Positions 36,918-45,477 are shown, numbered from the stretch's first letter. The stretch is 64,000 bases of DNA from Acinetobacter albensis (GCF_900095025.1 NZ_FMBK01000016.1:18702-82701); one strand, 5' to 3'. Made by a program: numbers and translations. The notes: a model not told the origin generated them from the sequence alone.

Positions 36918-37868
36918 ATGTTTTTAAAAAAAACACTCATTGCGCTTGCTTTTGCGAGTGTATTGGTTGGATGCTCTCAACAAAATACAACATCGGCATC
37001 TCAATCCCAAAGTGCTGCATCTACCGAGATGCAAACATTTTCCAGTAAAGCTGGTGAGATTAGCATTCCTAAAGAATTAAGCCGTATTACCGTTTTAGAT
37101 ACCAACTCTTTAAATACTATTCAAGAATTAGGCGCAAGCGATAAAATAGTTGCATTACCTAGAGGTACTCCACTTCCTAAAGCGCTTAGTCGTTTTTCTA
37201 AAGACCAATATATTGATGTCGGAACCGCAAAAGAACCAAATTTAGAAAAAATTGCGTCAAGCAAACCACAATTAATTATCATGAGTGCACGTATGGAAAA
37301 TCTGATCGATCAGATTAAAGGTATCGCACCAACTTATTTTAACCAATTGGACTATAAGGATCGGGTTAATTCTTTTAAACAACAAACTTTAAATATTGCT
37401 GAAATGGTCGGTAAAAAAGCGGAAGCTGAACAACAACTCGCAATATTAGACCAACAGATTGCAACTTTAAGAGAAAAAACCAAAAACAAAACTGCATTAG
37501 TGATTTTAGTTAATAATAATAAATTATCTGCTTATGGTGTAGGGTCACGCTTCGGGCTGATACATGATCTTTATGGTTTTTCACCTGCCGACCCTGCGAT
37601 TAAAGTCGGTACGCATGGCATGTCTGTTTCGCATGAATTTATTAGTGAAAAAAATCCAGATTACTTATTTGTTATTGACCGTAATGCAGCTATTACTGAT
37701 GGTGATGGTGGAACAAAAAAAGTCTTAGACAACAATCTAATCAATCAAACCAACGCTGCTAAAAATGGCAATATTGTATTTTTAGATTCAAGTACTTGGT
37801 ATCTAATGAATGAAAGTTTAGGCGGAATGAAAGCAATGGTTAAAGAGGTATCTGCAGCAGTAGAATAA
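36918..37868 (+). CDS. Siderophore-binding lipoprotein (CeuE/YclQ-like)
   Basis: A 316-residue periplasmic binding protein with a clear lipobox (LVGC, Cys19). The two lobes are joined by a long helix, as in other class III iron-binding proteins. The segments GTHGMSVSHEF and SSTWYLMNE correspond, from memory, to the regions of CeuE that supply a histidine and a tyrosine to iron in tetradentate catecholates. If so, the substrate may be a linear catecholate or its breakdown product. It is the last gene of the importer operon, 9 bp after the ATPase gene. A modest stem (AAGTATG/CATACTT) follows. Confidence 0.88.
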   Translation: MFLKKTLIALAFASVLVGCSQQNTTSASQSQSAASTEMQTFSSKAGEISIPKELSRITVLDTNSLNTIQELGASDKIVALPRGTPLPKALSRFSKDQYIDVGTAKEPNLEKIASSKPQLIIMSARMENLIDQIKGIAPTYFNQLDYKDRVNSFKQQTLNIAEMVGKKAEAEQQLAILDQQIATLREKTKNKTALVILVNNNKLSAYGVGSRFGLIHDLYGFSPADPAIKVGTHGMSVSHEFISEKNPDYLFVIDRNAAITDGDGGTKKVLDNNLINQTNAAKNGNIVFLDSSTWYLMNESLGGMKAMVKEVSAAVE

Positions 37869-38241
37869 AATTTTAATAAGTATGGATATCTCAAATATTC
37901 ATACTTTATTTAATTTCAGTTTGAGGGTTCCATTAAATTATGAAAAATAAATTTACAGATGGGTCTTATCATATCAAGTTCATATTTGACTCATACTACA
38001 TTACTTTATTCTCTGGGTTTCACCCGTCATAGACTCCTTCATTACGCGTCTAAAACTGGATCTGTAATGGTTCTTGATTTTATCAATCAGTCAAAATCAA
38101 TCATACAGTCGTCACACAAACGTTAATCCACTTATGACAAGTTTATCAACTTTAAATTAGAAATCACTTATCTAAAAAATAAACCTAATTTAAAAAATAA
38201 ATTTAATTTAATAAAGTTAAGAACCTTGCCATTTTTAATCC
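37869..38241. other. Intergenic region between convergent genes
   Basis: 373 bp between the siderophore-binding protein stop and the stop of the convergent DUF2805-type gene. A weak stem (AAGTATG...CATACTT, about 37877-37905) near the left end may terminate the importer operon. I see no ORF or RNA of note in the rest. Confidence 0.45.
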
Positions 38242-38505
38242 TTAATGGTGCTTATATTGGCGTGTACAGTAACCACGGATTACCTCTGGCATGCGTAGTT
38301 GCAAATGCTTGGTTTTACGCCCTGCCACCCGCTCACGCCATAACTTAAAACTACTCGACTTTAAATTTTTCCGCATTAAACGAACCACAGCAGATTCATT
38401 TAACCCAAACTCACGCTCTATGGCTTCAAAAGGGGTTCTATCCTCCCACGCCATTTCAATAATTCGTGATAGATCTGCACCATTAGATTCGACAGTATTA
38501 TTCAC
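38242..38505 (-). CDS. TIGR03643/DUF2805-family small protein
   Basis: An 87-residue protein carrying the family core IIEMAWEDRTPFEAIEREFGLNESAVVRLMRKNLKSSSFKLWRERVAGRKTKHLQLR, which looks like a helix-turn-helix-type fold. The longest frame reaches 38613 (123 residues), but the family is about 80-90 residues. A GTG at 38505 with AGGA about 8 bp upstream gives that size, so I use it. The function is unknown. It lies inside the segment bracketed by the inverted repeats. Confidence 0.75.
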   Translation of the reverse strand: MNNTVESNGADLSRIIEMAWEDRTPFEAIEREFGLNESAVVRLMRKNLKSSSFKLWRERVAGRKTKHLQLRMPEVIRGYCTRQYKHH

Positions 38506-38772
38506 AGCATGGTCCTGATCATTTGAAAATAAAAATATCTTAAAGATGGAAAAGTTGCCGATCTGTATCGGTCTATCTACTTTTTTAATCTTGAAGAAAT
38601 CATGTTTACACATTTGTATTTTAAAAAATACGAAATGAAGAATTTGTGATTTTTTTAAATTTTACCTGATTATTCATATTTAATTTCAATTTTATAAACC
38701 ATATTCAAACTCTTAAATGCATTTGCTTTAAAATTGAATATGATGAAAAAAAAAGCATCCTTTGAATCTCAT

Positions 38773-39363
38773 TTAGTGTGAGTCTTTTTTATTTGTTGCA
38801 ATGTCTATTTCTTTCATAAATTGTTTAAATTTCAACTTTAATTGAATATACTTTTGATTTAATTTAGCTTCATCCCATTTTAGCTTAAAGATTTTAGCAG
38901 CAGCTACTTTTTCGGGATCTTGATCTTCAAAGTTTTCTCTTAATAATTGTTCACGGCCATGTGCTCCACTCAAGCCTTTCTTGTCTAATGGAACTGCGCC
39001 GTTATATTTTTTACCTCCTTTATGATTGGCATATCTACGCGCGCGAGTGTATCCCATTTGCAAAAATTTTCTTGCCATATCTGCACCAATAAAATCATCC
39101 TTATCCAAATAGTCTAAAAATAATGAATAAATCTTTTCACTGCTGATCTTAGCTTTATTTCTATCTGCAAATTTCCAATAAGGCAGAATTTCTGATTTAT
39201 AGGGTTCAACCAGCAGTACACCTTGTTCTCCCCGACCAATACGATATAACTCAGGTCTTTCCCTAAAATTGATCTTGTTAAAATCTAAACCATAATCAAA
39301 ACTATTTGAAAAAACTCTTGAAGCTCTTTTCGGGATATGATCTTTTGAAAATATAGCTTTCAT
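38773..39363 (-). CDS. DUF4385-family protein
   Basis: A 196-residue soluble, charged protein resembling DUF4385: FDYGLDFNKINFRERPELYRIGRGEQGVLLVEPYKSEILPYWKF at about residues 23-66, then DFIGADMARKFLQMGYTRARRYANHKGGKKY. Family members are small, widespread and uncharacterised; some are compared with phage proteins. The ATG at 39363 has a strong GAGGAAA ribosome site. It is codirectional with the DUF2805-type gene 267 bp downstream but probably separate. Its start faces the right sRNA copy, which ends about 95 bp away and is transcribed toward it. Confidence 0.78.
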   Translation of the reverse strand: MKAIFSKDHIPKRASRVFSNSFDYGLDFNKINFRERPELYRIGRGEQGVLLVEPYKSEILPYWKFADRNKAKISSEKIYSLFLDYLDKDDFIGADMARKFLQMGYTRARRYANHKGGKKYNGAVPLDKKGLSGAHGREQLLRENFEDQDPEKVAAAKIFKLKWDEAKLNQKYIQLKLKFKQFMKEIDIATNKKDSH

Positions 39364-39459
39364 TTAATTTCCTCAAAAATTATATAAAATCGGTTCAATA
39401 GGGATATTTTTATTTCAGCCATTAATTTTCGAACTTATGAATTAAAAGTTTTAGAATAT

Positions 39460-39582
39460 AAAAAAACCCTGACATCCTGTCAGGGTTTTTCATATTTGAT
39501 GCCTTAGGTAGAACTCCTGTCGTACCTCATATTCCTTATGCTGATTCTATTATTGTTATTGGCGGAACATCCTGTTCTCTAT
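39460..39582 (-). ncRNA. RsmX/Y/Z-like CsrA-sequestering small RNA, right copy
   Basis: Transcribed leftwards and identical in sequence to the left copy. Hairpin 1 is at 39565-39577, hairpin 2 at 39506-39527 and the terminator hairpin at 39460-39490, each with AGGA in the loop, plus one unpaired GGA between hairpins 1 and 2. Its UAS is a perfect GacA match, while its -10 (TATCAT) is weaker than that of the left copy (TATTAT), so the two genes may differ in strength or GacA dependence while making the same RNA. Multiple rsm RNA copies are known in pseudomonads, for example the several RsmX copies of P. syringae. Confidence 0.78.
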
Positions 39583-39638
39583 ACCCCTATGATAAGAAAT
39601 AAACACGAAATGGTATACCCGCAACATATCTAAATTCT

Positions 39639-39656
39639 TGTAAGCTTTAACTTACA
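39639..39656 (-). promoter_or_regulatory. GacA-type upstream activating sequence, right sRNA copy (perfect match)
   Basis: On the minus strand the site reads TGTAAG-TTAAAG-CTTACA, an exact match to the TGTAAG-N6-CTTACA consensus. Its centre lies about 65 bp before the predicted sRNA start, as at pseudomonad rsmY and rsmZ. Confidence 0.82.
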
Positions 39657-39883
39657 AAATCAATAAAAAATTATCCCTACTCTTATCCACAAAAATTGGG
39701 GATAAATTCAGACATAAATCAATTGATAATAATCAATTTAATTTTATTTCGGTTGAAAAATGATCAACACTATTGGCAAAAAACTATATTCCTGATTAAA
39801 ATGAACTAAATTATTTTCAAGTTGAATATTTGCATTTTTCAAATTAATTTTTTTAATTTACTGAAAAATAATATTATTTTAAA

Positions 39884-40861
39884 TTATGTTGAATGAGGCT
39901 GATGATTATCACTGCCTATTCCAAAAGCTTTTCTCCATGCTTGAGGACTAGTGCCATATTTTTCACGGAAATTCTTTCTAAATGAAACTGTATGATTAAA
40001 CCCTGAAAGTTCGGTGATCTTTTCAATAGGTAAGTTTGTTGTTTCTAATAGCTCACAACTTAACTTGATTTTTTCTGTATTCAACCACTCAACTAAGGTC
40101 ATGCCTGTCGCTTTCTTAAAATGTCGTGTGAACGTTCTACGTGTCATATGTGCCCGCTCAGCTAGGCCTTCAATTTGATGTTGTGTGGCTAAATTCTTTC
40201 TTAAAAAATCAAGTAAGAGATTAATTTGTGCATCTTGGCTCGACTTTGCTACAGGCTGTTCAATAAATTGAGCTTGTCCACCTTCACGATGAGGTGGAAT
40301 CACCATTACTCTAGAGACTTTATTTGCAATTTGTGCATTATAGATTTCACGTACCAAATATAGACAGCAATCCAACGCTGCGCCTGTTCCAGCTGAGGTT
40401 ACAATTCTTTGATCTTCTACATAAAGGGCATCACGATCGAGCTGAATTTGTGGAAATCTCGTACTGAAATCTTGTTCAGCCATCCAGTGTGTTGCTGCTT
40501 TTTTATGGTCGAGTAAACCTGCATACGCCAATGCATAAGTCCCGTAGCATAGTCCTACGATTCTAATTCCAGTCTGATATGCCCAATTTAGACTATCAAT
40601 CAGTATAGGTTCAGGCTTGTGATTAAAATCATCCCATCCAGGAATAATAATCAGATCCAACTCTTTGATGAGTTCAATTCCACCATCAGGAATAATCATC
40701 ATGGAGTGTTCTGTTTTCACAGGCTGACCATCTATAGAAAAGATTTTAAGCTCAAATAATGGCTTATCTTCAATTTTAATATTAAAGATAATGTGAGGAA
40801 TGGAGAAGTGAAATGGATTTATATTGGCATAAACAAATAATCCAATGACAGGTATCGCCAT
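39884..40861 (-). CDS. GlxA-family transcriptional regulator (DJ-1/PfpI plus AraC)
   Basis: A 325-residue regulator. The N-terminal amidotransferase-like domain (about residues 1-175) has the nucleophile-elbow cysteine in IVGLCYGTYALA, though such domains usually sense and do not catalyse. The C-terminal AraC domain (about 215-315) has two helix-turn-helices, ending GFNHTVSFRKNFREKYGTSPQAWRKAF. A GAGAGGTG ribosome site supports the ATG at 40861. It diverges from the lactonase-like and isochorismatase-family genes across 115-130 bp, which are its probable targets. Confidence 0.9.
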   Translation of the reverse strand: MAIPVIGLFVYANINPFHFSIPHIIFNIKIEDKPLFELKIFSIDGQPVKTEHSMMIIPDGGIELIKELDLIIIPGWDDFNHKPEPILIDSLNWAYQTGIRIVGLCYGTYALAYAGLLDHKKAATHWMAEQDFSTRFPQIQLDRDALYVEDQRIVTSAGTGAALDCCLYLVREIYNAQIANKVSRVMVIPPHREGGQAQFIEQPVAKSSQDAQINLLLDFLRKNLATQHQIEGLAERAHMTRRTFTRHFKKATGMTLVEWLNTEKIKLSCELLETTNLPIEKITELSGFNHTVSFRKNFREKYGTSPQAWRKAFGIGSDNHQPHST

Positions 40862-40994
40862 TTGATTTCACCTCTCTAAAATAATGAATATAGCATTTTG
40901 TCCTAATAGTTTCGATTATTGTCTTTAAGGACAGTTTTTTTGTGGTTCAGTTTCCTTCACTATTCATCTATCAGCAATGAATTGGATAAGTGAT

Positions 40995-41879
40995 ATGAAT
41001 AAAATTTTAAGTAGCTCTGTTATTGCACTCTCTCTAGCAATGGCTTCAGTCCATTTATATGCGAATGATAAGGTGGTTCAGCGAGATACATCTAAAGTGA
41101 CGCATATACAAGAAATTCGTAATGCAACGATAAAAGTCACCTATGCCGATACGACTTTTTTAATTGACCCAATGTTTGCTAGAAAGGGATTTTATGAAGG
41201 TTTTCCTAATAGTCATCGCAGTTATTTACGCAATCCATTAGTTGATTTACCCGTCAAGACTGAAACGATTTTAGAAGGTGTAGATGCAGTAATTGTGACC
41301 CATACACATTTAGATCATTGGGATGATGCAGCACAAGCAGCTATTCCAAAAAATATGCCTTTGTTTGTACAGAATAAAGCAGACCAAAAAGTCATCCAGT
41401 CACAAGGTTTTAAAGATGTTCGTGTATTAACGCAAGCGACTTTTGAAGGAATTAAGCTCACTAAAACTGGTGGTCAACATGGTACTGACGAAATGTATCG
41501 TAATGCTGAACTCAAAGCTGGCTTAGGCGAAGCAATGGGTATAGTTTTTGAAGCTGCTGGCCATGAAACGGTTTATGTGGCTGGTGATACGATTTGGCGT
41601 CCTGAAGTTGATCATGCAATTCAAACATTTAAACCTGATGTGATTGTATTAAATACAGGTAATGCATTAATGGATGGATATAAAGAGTCCATCATTATGG
41701 GTAAAGAAGACACTTATCACGCAACTCAAAAAGCTCCGAATGCTAAAATTGTTGCTGTTCACATGGATGCCATTAATCATATGTCGGTAACACGTGCTCA
41801 GCTTTCAGAATATGTAAAAGACAAAGGAATTCAAGATAAGGTTTTAATTCCAATCGATGGTGAAACTCTTTCTTTCTAA
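40995..41879 (+). CDS. Exported metallo-beta-lactamase-fold hydrolase (UlaG-like)
   Basis: 294 residues with a Sec signal peptide (MNKILSSSVIALSLAMASVHLYA) and the metal-binding motif THTHLDHWDD. The fold resembles UlaG-type lactonases and related hydrolases; the AGDTIW segment supplies a further ligand. The ATG at 40977 would add six residues before the signal peptide and lacks a ribosome site; the ATG at 40995 follows GGATAAG and is preferred. The substrate is unknown. It precedes a cysteine hydrolase, and both lie opposite a GlxA-type regulator. Confidence 0.85.
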   Translation: MNKILSSSVIALSLAMASVHLYANDKVVQRDTSKVTHIQEIRNATIKVTYADTTFLIDPMFARKGFYEGFPNSHRSYLRNPLVDLPVKTETILEGVDAVIVTHTHLDHWDDAAQAAIPKNMPLFVQNKADQKVIQSQGFKDVRVLTQATFEGIKLTKTGGQHGTDEMYRNAELKAGLGEAMGIVFEAAGHETVYVAGDTIWRPEVDHAIQTFKPDVIVLNTGNALMDGYKESIIMGKEDTYHATQKAPNAKIVAVHMDAINHMSVTRAQLSEYVKDKGIQDKVLIPIDGETLSF

Positions 41880-41885
41880 AAACAC

Positions 41886-41917
41886 TTAAAGAAGTGGAAT
41901 TATATCCACTTCTTTAA
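41886..41917 (+). terminator. Strong hairpin after the UlaG-like gene
   Basis: A perfect 13-bp stem (TTAAAGAAGTGGA, TCCACTTCTTTAA) with a 6-nt loop starts 7 bp past the stop. The tail has few T residues, so it may act as a partial terminator or 3-prime mRNA stabiliser before the next gene. Confidence 0.6.
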
Positions 41918-41965
41918 AATCATAAGCCAGAACAAAACCAATATGAATTAAATAAAGGAACAGAT

Positions 41966-42508
41966 ATGTCAAAATCAGCTTTATTAGTCATCGACTTACA
42001 AAATGAATATCTACCTACAGGTAAATTACCATTGGTGAATATTGAACAAACTGCTGCTAATGCAGTGAAGGTAATTGCTAAGGCCCGTCAAGAAGGTACT
42101 CAAGTGATTTATGTCCAACATATTGGCAATGCTGAATCTCCAATATTTCAACCCAGCTCAAACGGAATTGAATTTCAGGACACAGTTAAGCCACAAGCAA
42201 ATGAAACTGTAGTGATTAAAAATCACATCAACGCATTTTTAAACACGAATCTCAAAGAAATTTTAGATAGCAATGAGGTGACTGAGCTAGTTGTGCTTGG
42301 TGCTATGAGCCATATGTGCATTGATGCTGCTGTACGTGCTGCTTCTGATTTTGGTTATAAAGTAAAAGTGATTCATGATGCTTGTGCAACGCTAGATCTA
42401 GAATTTAGTGGCGTCAACGTACCTGCCGCGCATGTGCATGCAACAATAATGGCCGCTTTTGAATTTGCGTATGCTCAAGTGATATCCACTAAAGATTATG
42501 TAAGTTAA
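41966..42508 (+). CDS. Isochorismatase-family cysteine hydrolase
   Basis: A 180-residue member of the isochorismatase-like hydrolases. The catalytic triad can be placed: Asp in LLVIDLQNEYL (about residue 9), Lys in ETVVIKNHINAF (about 76), and Cys in VLGAMSHMCIDAAVRAA (about 117). Members include nicotinamidases and other amidases. The AKK/NAF-type signature here is nearest to the broad YcaC/cysteine hydrolase group, so the substrate is open. A good ribosome site (AAAGGAAC) precedes the ATG. It is probably co-regulated with the preceding hydrolase. Confidence 0.88.
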   Translation: MSKSALLVIDLQNEYLPTGKLPLVNIEQTAANAVKVIAKARQEGTQVIYVQHIGNAESPIFQPSSNGIEFQDTVKPQANETVVIKNHINAFLNTNLKEILDSNEVTELVVLGAMSHMCIDAAVRAASDFGYKVKVIHDACATLDLEFSGVNVPAAHVHATIMAAFEFAYAQVISTKDYVS

Positions 42509-43268
42509 AGATTAGAGTCTGTTGACATTTACTGTGCGAAAAAATAGCGAGAAAGTAAAATTATTCAATCGCCCAACCAAATCTACTTCTCGCTCTACCT
42601 CGTCCAATCTCGACTGATCAACACAGGTTGAAGCTAAAATCTACTCGTCACAATTTGTGGATGTCTCTCAAACCATCATCTGAGAGGTTTTATTCAAGTC
42701 ATTATATTTTATTAGATAATTTTTAAATAATTGATATGTAAGATTTTAAAAATTTTTGAGTAAATTAGCTTAATTTTTGATTTCTTTGATTTCTATTGTT
42801 TATTTAAATTAATGTATTTTAATGAATGGATTTTTTTGTAAAAATGATCAAATTTTAAAATTTAGATATTTGCTTAGGCTATTTTCTAAATTAACCTCTT
42901 TAAATAGCTGTTGTCCTAAACTTTGTAATATGGCTATAAGTTTTGTAGCTGCATTTCTTGCGGCCTGATTTTTTTGCAAAAAATATTAAGTGTATTTGCT
43001 TGGTTTCTTGTGATATTGGCGATCATTTTTTTTGATAATATTCTATTAAACTTATTCTGAAAATGCCTTATACAACAGGACAAATGCTTTGTTTAAATTG
43101 ATGTGAATCAACCTAATTCTTTGCTAGGTCATTTAACTAAAATAAATTAGATAAACTATATATTTCAATTATTTGTTAAATATTTTTAATGAGGTAAAAT
43201 CGGACTTACTTGTGCACTTTAGTATATGATATTGAGGCAAATCCCATCAGCAATTAAGGATAAAATGG
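42509..43268. other. Intergenic region, possible mobile-element relic at left end
   Basis: 760 bp without an intact gene. The left 190 bp is less AT-rich than the rest. It includes a minus-strand open run (about 42525-42620, reading LDEVEREVDLVGRLNNF) and a hairpin CTCTCA/TGAGAG followed by GTTTTATT (about 42675-42698), which could be a decayed insertion-sequence end or a terminator for the isochorismatase-family gene. The remaining 550 bp is very AT-rich and holds the mdcR promoter. Confidence 0.4.
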
Positions 43269-44216
43269 ATGGAAATAGATGAAGAACTCACGCTAAAAAA
43301 AATTCAAATTTTTTTAGCTTTTATGCGATGTGGAAATTTGTCAAAAGCTGCTGTTGAAATGCAAATTAGCAATGTGAGTGTACATAAAGCATTACATTCT
43401 CTAGAAAACGCATTACGTTGTCCTTTGTTTAAAAATGAAGGCCGAAATTTAATTCCTTTAAAAAGTGCTTATGTACTTGAAGAAAATTCAAAAAAAATTG
43501 TTCAAGATATTGTCACTACAGTCAATAAAACACGAGAAGCTGCTGGATTTGCAGCCAAAATCTTTCATTTAGGTTCTTTGTATTCTCTAACCGTGACAAC
43601 TTTGCCAAGTATCATTAGTGGAGTAAAACTTAGACGCGGTGAATTAGATATTCAGCTTTTGCTGAGTTCCAATATCGACTTAATAAAAAAGCTAAAAGAA
43701 ACAGAATTGGATGCGATTATTGTCGCGCTCAATGAAACTACTTCTGGTCAAGAATTCGAACATTTACCGATGTTTGAAGATGAGATCTTTTTAGCAGTTC
43801 ATAAAGACTCCAAGTATGTGGGCTATGATGAAATTGATTTAAGTCAGCTTAAAGATGAAACTTTTTTGACATTGGCAAAAGGTTTTGCAACACGGAGTGA
43901 TAGTGATATTGTGTTTGAAAAAGCAAATATTGATCCCAAAGTTTTCTTGCAAGTTTCTGATATTTTTACATTAATTAGCATGGTTAATTCGGGTGTTGGC
44001 TTTGCTTTATTACCTGGACGAATTTCATCGATTTATGAAAGCTCAGTCAAATTAATTCGATTAAAACGGGAGTATCAAATCAAGCAAGAAATTGGTTTGG
44101 TCTTTTTAAAAAGTAAGGAGCGCGATCCGAATTTATTGGCACTTATTGCTGAATGCCGTATGTTTACGCAAAAATATAATGCATTAAATGCTAAAAAAGG
44201 TAATTCTCCATTTTAA
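43269..44216 (+). CDS. mdcR: LysR-family regulator of malonate decarboxylase, MdcR
   Basis: A 315-residue LysR-type regulator. The N-terminal winged helix (about residues 8-66, FLAFMRCGNLSKAAVEMQISNVSVHKALHSLENALRCPLF) is followed by an effector domain with FHLGSLYSLTVTTLPSIISGVKLRRGELDIQL and GVGFALLPGRISSIYE, stretches that match MdcR of Klebsiella as I recall it. It is convergent with madM at the end of the malonate operon. MdcR senses malonate and activates mdc genes. A GntR-type repressor (MdcY) is described in another Acinetobacter, so regulation here may differ. Confidence 0.88.
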   Translation: MEIDEELTLKKIQIFLAFMRCGNLSKAAVEMQISNVSVHKALHSLENALRCPLFKNEGRNLIPLKSAYVLEENSKKIVQDIVTTVNKTREAAGFAAKIFHLGSLYSLTVTTLPSIISGVKLRRGELDIQLLLSSNIDLIKKLKETELDAIIVALNETTSGQEFEHLPMFEDEIFLAVHKDSKYVGYDEIDLSQLKDETFLTLAKGFATRSDSDIVFEKANIDPKVFLQVSDIFTLISMVNSGVGFALLPGRISSIYESSVKLIRLKREYQIKQEIGLVFLKSKERDPNLLALIAECRMFTQKYNALNAKKGNSPF

Positions 44217-44234
44217 AGAGAATTACCTTTTCTA
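44198..44234. terminator. Bidirectional terminator between mdcR and madM
   Basis: A perfect 11-bp stem (AGGTAATTCTC, GAGAATTACCT) overlaps the end of mdcR and has T-rich tails on both strands. It fits the convergent arrangement of mdcR and madM. Confidence 0.88.
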
Positions 44235-44245
44235 TTATGTGATGA

Positions 44246-45010
44246 TTAACCGACTAACAATTTTACGCATAAGAATAAAATAGTCGGTCCCATTAAGCAG
44301 CCCAAACCTGTGTGGAAGGTTGCAGTTAATGCACCATAAGGCACTAAACGGCGATCTGTTGCAGCCAATCCTGCTGATACCCCACTTACAGTTCCAGCCA
44401 AACCACCAAAAATCATGGCTGAACGTGGATTATCTAAGCCCATAAATTTTGCAGTCATTGGTGTAGAGATCATGACACAAATCGCTTTCACCAAACCTGT
44501 AGCAATCGATAATGCCATTACTTCTGAGCTTGCACCAATTGCCGCACCTGTAACTGGTCCAACAATATAAGTAACCGCACCCGCACCAATAGTGGTAATG
44601 CTGACTGCATCGCGATAACCAAAGATCCACGCAAAAATACAGCCGACGATGAAAGGAAAAATCGTGCCTAAAAACAGTGCCAATACGCCAATAAAACCCG
44701 CTTTTTTCGCTTCGGTCGCTTGAACTTCAAATGCCGTTGCAACAATGGCAAAGTCACGTAACATGGCCCCGCCCATCAAGCCAATTCCTGTAAACAAAGC
44801 GATGTCTGTGATCCCTTTCTGTCCGCCCGTTACACTACCGCCGATGTAGGCTAGAATTAGACCAATTACAATGGCAATGGCTGAAGCATGTACACGACCT
44901 TTGGTTAAATATTTAGACAGCTTGGTTGAAAGCCACATAATTAAGGCAACCAAAGCAAATGCTGTCACTAAACCTAAATGGGTTAAACCATCTAACATTA
45001 AATCAAACAT
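44246..45010 (-). CDS. madM: Malonate transporter subunit MadM
   Basis: A 254-residue inner-membrane protein with about eight hydrophobic helices, the large subunit of the MadLM malonate transporter (sodium-dependent in Malonomonas). It starts 8 bp before the end of madL, indicating translational coupling, and is the last gene of the mdc operon. A GAGAVTYIVGPVTGAAIGASSE segment is typical of MadM. It brings malonate in for the decarboxylase encoded upstream. Confidence 0.93.
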   Translation of the reverse strand: MFDLMLDGLTHLGLVTAFALVALIMWLSTKLSKYLTKGRVHASAIAIVIGLILAYIGGSVTGGQKGITDIALFTGIGLMGGAMLRDFAIVATAFEVQATEAKKAGFIGVLALFLGTIFPFIVGCIFAWIFGYRDAVSITTIGAGAVTYIVGPVTGAAIGASSEVMALSIATGLVKAICVMISTPMTAKFMGLDNPRSAMIFGGLAGTVSGVSAGLAATDRRLVPYGALTATFHTGLGCLMGPTILFLCVKLLVG

Positions 45011-45419
45011 GTGCTTTACCCCCTACTTCAACTGGACTGAATTCTTCTTCCTCCGGTAAAGGTTCGCCTTTGTTATAACGACTTAAGCCAGCAATTGTAA
45101 GCGTACATACAGCCACGGTAGTGATGGCTGCGAAGATAGCCATATGACCACTTGAAACTGCTGAAATTACATTCTGTTGCGCTGCCATTGCGACCACAAT
45201 TGGAATATACATGGTGCCCCAAAACACCACACCTTTTTCTGTTTCAACAGTCATCAGTCCGCGTTTGTCCATCCAAATACGGATGAAAATAAGTAAAATC
45301 ATGGCAATACCAACACCACCAACATTTGATTTCACACCAAACAACACACCTAACATATCGCCTACAACCACACCTACAAGTGTGCATAATGCGAGTAAAC
45401 CAACGCCATAAATAATCAT
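45003..45419 (-). CDS. madL: Malonate transporter subunit MadL
   Basis: A 138-residue membrane protein with four predicted helices and the glycine-rich GDMLGVLFGVKSNVGGVGIAM segment characteristic of MadL. It precedes and overlaps madM. Together they form the malonate uptake system. It lies 58 bp downstream of mdcH. Confidence 0.92.
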   Translation of the reverse strand: MIIYGVGLLALCTLVGVVVGDMLGVLFGVKSNVGGVGIAMILLIFIRIWMDKRGLMTVETEKGVVFWGTMYIPIVVAMAAQQNVISAVSSGHMAIFAAITTVAVCTLTIAGLSRYNKGEPLPEEEEFSPVEVGGKAHV

Positions 45420-45477
45420 GGTAATTCCCTCATTTTCCTTGGGTTATTCCAATTTCAATTGTCCTTAATATCAATGT

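Larger units (their letters stand above)
39458..39767 (-). repeat. 310-bp inverted repeat, right copy (complete sRNA gene unit)
   Basis: This is the reverse-complement partner of 33358-33667 (300 of 310 positions identical, no gaps). The terminators of both copies point inward. Its outer edge is at 39767, about 115 bp from the stop of the GlxA-type regulator. All differences from the left copy lie between 39584 and 39750, in the promoter half; the transcript half (39458-39583) is identical. Confidence 0.97.

Noticed and set aside
39465..39602. Plus-strand open run across the right sRNA copy (reads DALGRTPVVPHIPYADSIIVIGG)
   Set aside because: It has no start codon or ribosome site, lies wholly in the repeat, and is antisense to a better-supported sRNA with promoter and terminator.
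33358..39767. Interpretation of the inverted repeats as insertion-sequence or composite transposon ends
   Set aside because: Neither repeat encodes a transposase or shows terminal inverted repeats. Each contains an organised promoter, RNA and terminator instead.
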